Assembly: GCA_004296785.1 (NCBI GenBank)
Contig: SCVU01000434.1
Span: forward strand, 1 to 14,879
Length of the DNA stretch: 14,879 nucleotides
Reading direction: 5' to 3'
DNA from: Planctomycetota bacterium
Lineage (GTDB): Bacteria; Planctomycetota; UBA1135; GCA-002686595
Each line of letters opens with the position of its first letter. Within the stretch, counting starts at the first letter, position 1. The notes below the pieces were generated by a model. The model was given only the letters and a program-made list of their open reading frames with translations, had not been told where the DNA came from and did no database searches. The translations under genes were made by a program, and so were the position numbers. This document shows positions 6,683-12,395 of this stretch, piece after piece.

Positions 6683-7273
6683 ATGTCGCCGCACTCCGCC
6701 AGCGCCTCGCTGCGCCGCCCGACCGACGGCGACGTCGCGCGCTTCCTCGCGCGCGCCGCGCAGGCTCCGCTGTCGTATCAGGCGAGCGGCGCGGCGATCG
6801 ATCGCGCGCCGCCGGGCTACGACTACGACCACACCCGCGTGCAGCTCGGCCGCGGCGACGCGGTGTACGAACGCGCGCGTGCTGCGCTGCGCGAGTGGAG
6901 GATGTTCCCGGCGCCGTGGGCGATTGTGCGCGCGGTGGAAGGCGACACGGTCTGCGTGCAGATCCACGTGCTCGGACTGTGGTGGCTCAACGGAGCGCGC
7001 ATCGTCGCGCGCTACGACGATCAGGCCGCCGTGCGCCGCTGCGGCATCGCCTACGCGACGCTGGCCTGCCACGTCGAGAGCGGCGAGGAGCACTTCGTCG
7101 TCGAGCAACTCGCCGACGGCTCGGTCTGGTACGACCTGCGCGCGTGCTCGCGGCCCGAGTACTTTCCGGCGCGCGTCGCCAAGCCGCTCGCGCGCGCGCT
7201 GCAGCGGCGGTTCGTGCGCGACTCGCAGCGCGCGCTGCGCGCGGCCGCCGCGACTAGCTCGTCGGCAACTTGA
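6683..7273 (+). CDS. DUF1990-family protein
   Basis: A 196-residue cytoplasmic protein of the DUF1990 (YndH-like) family. It is recognised by LSYQASGA, then PPGYDYDHTRVQLGRGDAVYERA, an Arg-Glu-Trp-Arg-Met-Phe-Pro-x-x-Trp stretch, and a later HVESGEEHFVVEQ segment, all in the family order. The biochemical role of the family is not established. There is no signal peptide or membrane helix. ATG 6683 is five bases after the epimerase stop, so the two genes form one transcript. The last ~10 residues (Ala/Ser/Thr-rich) are encoded in DNA that overlaps the 3' end of the convergent molybdoenzyme gene by 20 bp, and may be a non-conserved tail. Confidence 0.87.
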   Translation: MSPHSASASLRRPTDGDVARFLARAAQAPLSYQASGAAIDRAPPGYDYDHTRVQLGRGDAVYERARAALREWRMFPAPWAIVRAVEGDTVCVQIHVLGLWWLNGARIVARYDDQAAVRRCGIAYATLACHVESGEEHFVVEQLADGSVWYDLRACSRPEYFPARVAKPLARALQRRFVRDSQRALRAAAATSSSAT

Positions 7274-9998
7274 AGCACTCGTCGCGCGGCCGCAGCGGTC
7301 GGTTCATCCACAGCGGCCGGCGCAGTCCGCCCGGCCCGGGCGCCGGCTTCGCGCGCGCGAGCCACTCGCGGTACACCTCGCGCGAGCGCTGCGTGTCGAC
7401 GTACACGTCGCCGTAGCGATCCTCGTCGCGCGCGCGCTCGACGCGCACGACCTGGTGCCAGCAGTGCATGCCGCTGGCCGGATCCGGCTGCACCGGGAAC
7501 GTCAGGTTCTGGTTGACGCCGCACTCGGTCCACCAGATCCGCTCGGTGTCGGGATCGGAGCTCGCGTGCGCGGTCGCCTCCTGCTTGTGCCGGATCAGGA
7601 ACGCGCTCTGTTGCCGTTGGATCTCGACGAGGCTCGAGCTGCCGCGCGACACGCCGTTGCGATCCTGCAGGCGCCAGCGCCCGACGTGGTGGCTGCACGC
7701 GACGATGCCCGGGTGGATGCCCTCGGTCACCCACACGCGCGGCACGAACCAGCCGATGCGCGTCGCGACGCGCGCGAGATCGCCGGTCGCGAGGCCGAGC
7801 CGCTCGGCGTCCTCGGGGTGCACCCACAGCGGATTCGTGTGGCTGATCTCCTGCAGCCACTTGCTGTTGGCCGAACGCGTGTGGATCAGCGTCGGCAGCC
7901 GGAACGTCGGCAACAGCACCATCTCGCCCGCGCGCTCGTCGAGCGCGCGCCAGTGCACGTGCGAGCGGATGTACTCCGGCAGCGCGACGTCCGCGTGGCC
8001 CCATTCGGCCAGCGTCTTCGAGTACAGGTCGAGCCGTCCGCTCTCGGTCTTGAAGCCCGCGCGGCGCGAGCCGTCCTCGAGCACGACGCCGCCCTCCTTC
8101 ACCGGCGCTTCGTAGCGCTGCTGGCCGCCGTAGGGGACTTCGAACGCGCCGTAGCGGCGCATGTACTCGAGCGGCGTCTTCTGCTCGGCCGCGGCGGCGG
8201 CGGGGAGGCCCGGCACCGAGTGCTCGAAGATGTCGCCGAAGTACTCGTCCATCGAGACCGGCTGGCCGGCCTGCAGCTTCGATTCGTACCAGCGGCGGAT
8301 GCCGCGCGTGCCGTCGGGATCGACGTGCCAGGTCAGCGCGATCCAGAACTCCGCTTCCTCCCACACCTGGCCGGGATTCGCGCCGAGCGTGAGCTCGTGC
8401 TCGCGGCCCGCGCGCCGCTCGTACTCGCGCCGCACCGGCTGGCGGAAGCCGATCCACGTGCCGGCGTGCGTCTCCTGGCTCATCAGGTCGTGGCGCTCGG
8501 GGCCGTGGCCCATCGGCAGCACGTAGTCGGCCCACTGCGCGGTCTCCGACCACGTCGGCGTCAGCGCGACGTGGCAACCGACGCGGTTCTCCTCCTCGAA
8601 CATCTCGATCCACGAGCAACCGTCGGGGTTGGTCCAGATCGGGTTGTAGACGCGCGTGAAGTACACCTCGAGCCGCTTCTTCTGCTCGCGCAACAGGTGC
8701 GGCAGCAGGAAGCTCATCTCGTAGTGCGACAGCGGCCACTCGCGCGGGAACAGCACCTCGCTCCAGTGCGACTGCGCCGGCGGGTTCTGCGACGGCTTGG
8801 GCGCGAACTTGTCCCACGTGTTCGGATTCACGCCGCCTTCGCGGCCGACGCTGCCGGTCAGCACGTGCAACAGCATCAGGCAGCGCGCGACCTGCCAGCC
8901 GCCGAGGTTGCCGCTGGCGGCCGAGCGCCACACGTGGCTCGTGAAGCGCGTGCCCGCGCGCTGGATCTCGTCGGCGAGCTTCGCGACGGTCTCCACCGGC
9001 ATCCGGCACTCCTGCGCCGCGAGCTCGGGCGTGTACGCGTCGTAGTGCTTGGCGAGCGCGGCGAGGAACGCGTCGAAGTCCGCGTCGAGGTTGCCGGTCA
9101 CCGCTGCGGGCGCGAGGTGCTGCAGCGCCTGCTGCCAGTTCGTCCAGCGCCTGACGAACTCGCGGTCGATTGCGCCGCGGCGCAACAGCTCGCGCGCGAC
9201 GGCGAGCAAGAGCGCCGGCTCCGACCCCGGCCACGTCGAGACCCACAGGTCGGCGCGCGACGCGGTGTTCGACAGGCGCGTGTCGATCACCGCGAGGCGC
9301 GCGCCGCGCTCCTTCGCCTCGACGACGCGCTGCGCGTGCGGATTGAAGTAGTGGCCGGTCTCGAGGTGTGCGGAGATCAGCAGCAGGAACTCTGCGCCCG
9401 CGTAGTCGGGCGACGGCCGATCCGCGCCCATCCACAGCGTGTATCCGAAGCGCGCCGAGCTCGAGCAGACGTTCGTGTGGCTGTTGTGGCCGTCGACGCC
9501 CCACGCCTGCAGCATCCGCAGCACGAAGTGGTCTTCGCCCGGCCGCCCGACGTGGTACATGATCTCGTCGCGGCGATTCTCGTCGAGCGCCTTCGCGATG
9601 CGCGCGCCGATGTCGGCGAGCGCGTCGTCCCAGCTCACCGGCTCGAACTTGCCGCTGCCGCGCGGGCCGACGCGCTTCATCGGCTCGAGGATCCGATCGG
9701 GATCCTGCACCTGGTTCAGCGTCGCGGGTCCCTTCGCGCACGTGCGGCCGCGCGAGCCCGGGTGCACCGGGTTGCCCTCGAACTTCGCGATCGCGCCGTC
9801 CTGCTTGTCGACGAACGCGAGCAGGCCGCAGGCCGATTCACAGTTGAAGCAGATCGTCGGCACGATCGCGTAGTGGCGCTCGACGCGCGTCGGCCACTGC
9901 TTCGGGTCGTACTCGACCCAGTCATCCCAGTGCTCGGGGCCGGGGCCGACGGCGAGGTCCCACGGGCTCTCGCGGCGGTATCCAGTGTGCGTGGTCAT
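7254..9998 (-). CDS. Molybdopterin oxidoreductase catalytic subunit (CISM/DMSO-reductase family), possibly SoeA-like
   Basis: A 914-residue protein. An N-terminal [4Fe-4S] site is formed by Cys50, Cys53, Cys57 and Cys87 (C-x2-C-x3-C-x29-C, ending in GRTCAKG). Cys178, in NSHTNVCSSSARFG, is at the position of the molybdenum/tungsten ligand, so the metal is Cys-ligated as in polysulfide/thiosulfate reductase and related groups. A bis-MGD binding region follows (IDTRLSNTASRADLW...PG), and the C-terminal molydopterin-binding domain lies around GLATGDLARVATRIGWFVPRVWV. There is no Tat leader: the RR in MTTHTGYRRESPW is not followed by a hydrophobic segment. ATG 9998 has GAGGAG five bases upstream, inside the stop region of the preceding membrane-subunit gene, so the two are translationally close. 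The substrate cannot be read from sequence. SoeA-type sulfite dehydrogenase is favoured by the missing Tat signal and the neighbouring cysteine dioxygenase; polysulfide or thiosulfate reductase-like enzymes are alternatives. Confidence 0.9.
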   Translation of the reverse strand: MTTHTGYRRESPWDLAVGPGPEHWDDWVEYDPKQWPTRVERHYAIVPTICFNCESACGLLAFVDKQDGAIAKFEGNPVHPGSRGRTCAKGPATLNQVQDPDRILEPMKRVGPRGSGKFEPVSWDDALADIGARIAKALDENRRDEIMYHVGRPGEDHFVLRMLQAWGVDGHNSHTNVCSSSARFGYTLWMGADRPSPDYAGAEFLLLISAHLETGHYFNPHAQRVVEAKERGARLAVIDTRLSNTASRADLWVSTWPGSEPALLLAVARELLRRGAIDREFVRRWTNWQQALQHLAPAAVTGNLDADFDAFLAALAKHYDAYTPELAAQECRMPVETVAKLADEIQRAGTRFTSHVWRSAASGNLGGWQVARCLMLLHVLTGSVGREGGVNPNTWDKFAPKPSQNPPAQSHWSEVLFPREWPLSHYEMSFLLPHLLREQKKRLEVYFTRVYNPIWTNPDGCSWIEMFEEENRVGCHVALTPTWSETAQWADYVLPMGHGPERHDLMSQETHAGTWIGFRQPVRREYERRAGREHELTLGANPGQVWEEAEFWIALTWHVDPDGTRGIRRWYESKLQAGQPVSMDEYFGDIFEHSVPGLPAAAAAEQKTPLEYMRRYGAFEVPYGGQQRYEAPVKEGGVVLEDGSRRAGFKTESGRLDLYSKTLAEWGHADVALPEYIRSHVHWRALDERAGEMVLLPTFRLPTLIHTRSANSKWLQEISHTNPLWVHPEDAERLGLATGDLARVATRIGWFVPRVWVTEGIHPGIVACSHHVGRWRLQDRNGVSRGSSSLVEIQRQQSAFLIRHKQEATAHASSDPDTERIWWTECGVNQNLTFPVQPDPASGMHCWHQVVRVERARDEDRYGDVYVDTQRSREVYREWLARAKPAPGPGGLRRPLWMNRPLRPRDECFKLPTS

Positions 9999-10003
9999 CC
10001 GCG

Positions 10004-10009
10004 CTCCTC
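10004..10009 (-). promoter_or_regulatory. Shine-Dalgarno of the molybdoenzyme catalytic gene
   Basis: GAGGAG on the minus strand lies five bases before ATG 9998 and overlaps the TGA stop (10008-10010) of the upstream subunit gene. This indicates coupled translation of the two subunits. Confidence 0.65.
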
Positions 10010-11567
10010 AGGAGATCGGCAGCGCCTGGCCGGCCTGCACGAGCACGTCCTTCTCGATGTACAGGCCGACGCACGCCGCGATCGCGGCCGTCGACTGCAG
10101 CCACGGCGACGCCGCATGACCCGCACCGAGCGAGTACGCGAGCACGAGCAGTGCGAGCGGCAGCAGCATCCCGACGCCCAGGCCGAGGTAGCGGTGCTTG
10201 CGCGCGTACGGTCCGCGCTCGAGCAGCTCGAGCGCGAGCGAGTACTCGCGCTCGCGGCCGTACGGCGCGCGCTGGCCCTTCGTGAACGCGTGCATCAGGT
10301 TCACGATCACCGCGCCGCCGAGCGCGACGAGCGCGAGCCCGACGTGTCCCGGGCTCAACTCCGCCTGCAGCGCCGGCACGCGGTACGCGAGCAGCACGCA
10401 CGCGGCGCCCGCGACCAGCGCCTGCATCACGAGGTGCAGGAACATCCCGCGCATCATCCACAGCGGCCGGCCCTTGGCCTGCGCGAACAGGAACGCCGTG
10501 TAGCCCGCGGTCATCATCCCGAGCACGCCGGTCAGCACGGCGAGCGCGTTGCGCGCGATGCCCGGCGGCCACACGTCGAACCAAGCGAGCGCGAGCCACG
10601 CGCTGAGCGCAGTGCCGTACCCGATCAGGATCCACGCGCCCTTGACCAGCCACGAGTTCCAGTTCGGGTTCGTGAGGATCAGCAGGAAGCGCTCGGGGCG
10701 CTTCAAGTCGACGACCAGCAGCGCGGTCGTCGCGAGCAGGAACGCGAGCGCCAGCGCGGCGATCGCCATCACGCCGCGCGCCGAGCCCTCGGCGAGGATC
10801 GGCAGGCCGGCCAGCGCGAGGCCGCCCGCGATCGCCTTCGTGAACAGGTACGCCGAGACCTTCCAGCCCCACATCGGCTGCTGGTCGACGTCGTAGACGG
10901 TGCGCGCGCTCGCGCGCTGCTCGACGCTGGCGAGGAAGCGCGACGCGTCGTGCTGCGCGCCCTCGATCTGGTTCGACCACAGGTAGCCGCCCGCGGGATT
11001 GGTCTCGTTCGGCTCGATCGCGCTCGGGTCGACCTCGCGGTACCAGACGTTCGGCTGCGTGCCCGCCTCGGTCTTGCGCGCCTCGAGCTCGCCCATCGCG
11101 CGCAGCCGCGCGACCATCGATTTCGGGTCGTCGAAGTCGCCGGGGATGATCGCTTCGGTCGGGCACACGACTGCGCAGGCCGGCGCGAGCCCGCGCTCGG
11201 TGCGGTGCTCGCAGAAGTGGCACTTCTGCGCGGTGCCCGAGTCGGGGTTGATGTACAGCGCGTCGTACGGGCAGCCCTGCATGCAGCTCTTGCAGCCGAT
11301 GCACAGCTTCGGATCGACGTCGACGATTCCGTTCGCGTGCTTCGACAGCGCGTTCGTCGGACAGATCGTCACGCACGGCGCGTTCGTGCACTGGTTGCAG
11401 CGCAGCACGGCGAAGTGGCGCTTGACCTGCGGGAACTCGCCGGTCTCCGTGTACTTGACCCAGGTGCGGAACGCGCCGAGCGGCACGTCGTTCTCCGACT
11501 TGCAGGCGACCGTGCAGGCGTGGCAGCCGATGCAGCGGGAGTGATCGATGACGAAGCCGAGTTGCAA
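10008..11567 (-). CDS. Fused four-cluster ferredoxin / NrfD membrane subunit of the molybdoenzyme (B-C fusion)
   Basis: A 519-residue fusion of the electron-transfer and membrane-anchor subunits. The N-terminal part carries 16 cysteines in four groups: 12/15/18/22, 57/60/65/69, 89/92/95/99 and 116/119/131/135, enough for four [4Fe-4S] clusters as in PsrB, DmsB and TtrB. After a linker (~150-230) comes an NrfD/PsrC-type domain with about eight hydrophobic helices from MWGWKVSAYLF (232) to near the end. This part would anchor the complex and exchange electrons with quinone. No Tat signal precedes the Fe-S part; the protein begins MQLGFVIDHSRCIGC. The start is TTG 11567, chosen because the first cluster Cys is at residue 12 and no ATG or GTG is suitably placed; no Shine-Dalgarno is seen. 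A run of seven G (11571-11577, plus) lies just upstream. A minus-strand TAGAAT box (11606-11611) may be its -10. It leads an operon with the catalytic subunit. Confidence 0.9.
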   Translation of the reverse strand: MQLGFVIDHSRCIGCHACTVACKSENDVPLGAFRTWVKYTETGEFPQVKRHFAVLRCNQCTNAPCVTICPTNALSKHANGIVDVDPKLCIGCKSCMQGCPYDALYINPDSGTAQKCHFCEHRTERGLAPACAVVCPTEAIIPGDFDDPKSMVARLRAMGELEARKTEAGTQPNVWYREVDPSAIEPNETNPAGGYLWSNQIEGAQHDASRFLASVEQRASARTVYDVDQQPMWGWKVSAYLFTKAIAGGLALAGLPILAEGSARGVMAIAALALAFLLATTALLVVDLKRPERFLLILTNPNWNSWLVKGAWILIGYGTALSAWLALAWFDVWPPGIARNALAVLTGVLGMMTAGYTAFLFAQAKGRPLWMMRGMFLHLVMQALVAGAACVLLAYRVPALQAELSPGHVGLALVALGGAVIVNLMHAFTKGQRAPYGREREYSLALELLERGPYARKHRYLGLGVGMLLPLALLVLAYSLGAGHAASPWLQSTAAIAACVGLYIEKDVLVQAGQALPIS

Positions 11568-11605
11568 GGTGGGGGGGCTCTCGAGCGGACGGCGCGGGGT
11601 GCCGG

Positions 11606-11611
11606 ATTCTA
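11606..11611 (-). promoter_or_regulatory. Putative -10 box (TAGAAT) for the molybdoenzyme operon
   Basis: TAGAAT on the minus strand lies in the divergent gap and would start transcription near 11599, giving a leader of about 30 bases before TTG 11567. No recognisable -35 is seen. The same hexamer occurs in the other orientation for the dioxygenase gene. Confidence 0.4.
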
Positions 11612-11657
11612 GCCACGCGAGCGGCGGCGACTCCCGTGTTCGTGGCGCGGTTCGCAG

Positions 11658-11663
11658 TAGAAT
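11658..11663 (+). promoter_or_regulatory. Putative -10 box (TAGAAT) for the cysteine dioxygenase gene
   Basis: TAGAAT lies seven bases upstream of ATG 11671, so transcription would start at or beside the start codon, giving a leaderless mRNA. The -35 region is not close to consensus. Confidence 0.4.
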
Positions 11664-11670
11664 GTCCGGG

Positions 11671-12225
11671 ATGAGCGCCGCCCTCGACCGCCTCGTCGAC
11701 GACCTGCAGCGAGAATTCCAGCGCGACGCGCGCGCGCCGGGCGCTTCGGCGCTGCTCTCGAGCTACGCGCGCGCGCACGAGGACTGGCGCCCGTTCGGCT
11801 TCTACGACGCGCAGCGCTACACGCGCCACCAGATCGCGCGCAACGCGGACTTCGAGCTGCTCGTGCTGTGCTGGGGGATCGGGCAGGCGAGCCCGATCCA
11901 CAACCACGAGGGGCAGAATTGTTGGATGGCGGTGCTCGACGGCGAGATCGACGAGCTGCAGTACCGCTGGACGAGCGGCTCGGCGCCGGTGCTGACGCGC
12001 GAGATGCGTTTCCCGCGCGGCGAGGTCGCGTTCATCCGCGACGAGATCGGGCTGCACGTGGTGCGGAGTCGGCCGGGGACGCTGGCGGCGTCGCTGCACG
12101 TCTATGCGAAGCCGTACGACGCGTGCAACGTCTACTGCGAGCGCACGGGGGACGTGACGCGCAAGAGCCTCGGTTACGATTCGATCCGCGGGAAGCGCGT
12201 GGCGGCGGCGGCGGGCACGCGCTGA
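11671..12225 (+). CDS. cdo: Cysteine dioxygenase, Arg-type with the crosslink cysteine
   Basis: A 184-residue cupin that oxidises L-cysteine with O2 to cysteine sulfinate, using a three-His Fe(II) centre. Aligned by eye to mammalian cysteine dioxygenase, the key residues are all present: iron ligands His77, His79 and His129 (rat 86, 88, 140); Arg52 for the substrate carboxylate (rat Arg60, in YTRH); Tyr145 (rat Tyr157, in SLHVYAKPYDAC); and Cys84 (rat Cys93, in HNHEGQNCW). Arg52 argues for cysteine as the substrate over 3-mercaptopropionate, whose dioxygenases carry Gln there. ATG 11671 fits the TAGAAT box seven bases upstream; ATG 11662 is in frame and would add only three residues. The frame is also open further upstream but has no family sequence there. 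It diverges from the molybdoenzyme operon with 103 bp between starts, suggesting shared sulfur metabolism. No Shine-Dalgarno is seen. Confidence 0.92.
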   Translation: MSAALDRLVDDLQREFQRDARAPGASALLSSYARAHEDWRPFGFYDAQRYTRHQIARNADFELLVLCWGIGQASPIHNHEGQNCWMAVLDGEIDELQYRWTSGSAPVLTREMRFPRGEVAFIRDEIGLHVVRSRPGTLAASLHVYAKPYDACNVYCERTGDVTRKSLGYDSIRGKRVAAAAGTR

Positions 12226-12229
12226 GCGC

Positions 12230-12289
12230 CGGCGGAGTCGACTCGCCGTCGAAGTCGGCTCGCACCCGCAACGATCGACCCGGATCGTT
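12230..12289 (+). terminator. Two weak hairpins after the cysteine dioxygenase gene
   Basis: CGGCG (12230-12234) pairs with CGCCG (12244-12248) around a 9-base loop, five bases after the stop. AACGATC (12270-12276) pairs with GATCGTT (12283-12289) around a 6-base loop. Neither is followed by a T-run. They could end the transcript or be incidental in GC-rich DNA. Nothing else is recognised in the 170-bp gap before the next gene apart from the start-proximal signals. Confidence 0.3.
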
Positions 12290-12381
12290 CCACACTCGCA
12301 ACGCGGCGCCGGTGGTCGCCGCGCGGTAACAAGCGTGCGTTCCGCGTGCGCTCCACCGATCCGGCCTTAGCATGGATCGCT

Positions 12382-12386
12382 GGAGG
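12382..12386 (+). promoter_or_regulatory. Shine-Dalgarno deciding the start of the FG-GAP protein
   Basis: GGAGG lies nine bases before ATG 12396. It falls inside the reading frame if the in-frame upstream ATG 12372 were used, which favours 12396. A TAGCAT hexamer at 12368-12373 is a possible -10 box and resembles the one before the CBS-domain gene. Confidence 0.55.
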
Positions 12387-12395
12387 ACGCACTCG

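Noticed and set aside
9960..9998. Possible Tat signal (YRRESPW) in the molybdoenzyme catalytic subunit
   Set aside because: The residues after RR are Glu-Ser-Pro-Trp-Asp and no hydrophobic core follows before the first Fe-S cysteine at residue 50.
7254..9998. Assignment of the molybdoenzyme as formate dehydrogenase
   Set aside because: The metal-ligand region (NVCSSSARFG) lacks the Cys/Sec-His pair typical of formate dehydrogenases, and the partner is a fused NrfD protein, not a cytochrome b or NuoEF-type module. The substrate is left open.
6879..11612. A 1,577-codon open frame on the plus strand opposite the molybdoenzyme operon
   Set aside because: It is extremely Arg/Ala/His/Val-rich with no recognisable domain. 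It is antisense to two genes with clear Fe-S, molybdopterin and membrane motifs. Long antisense frames are expected when third codon positions are nearly all G or C.
11568..11661. Possible riboswitch or structured leader between the molybdoenzyme and dioxygenase genes
   Set aside because: The gap is under 100 bp, and I could find no convincing multi-stem structure or known aptamer core; only the two TAGAAT boxes and a seven-G run stand out.
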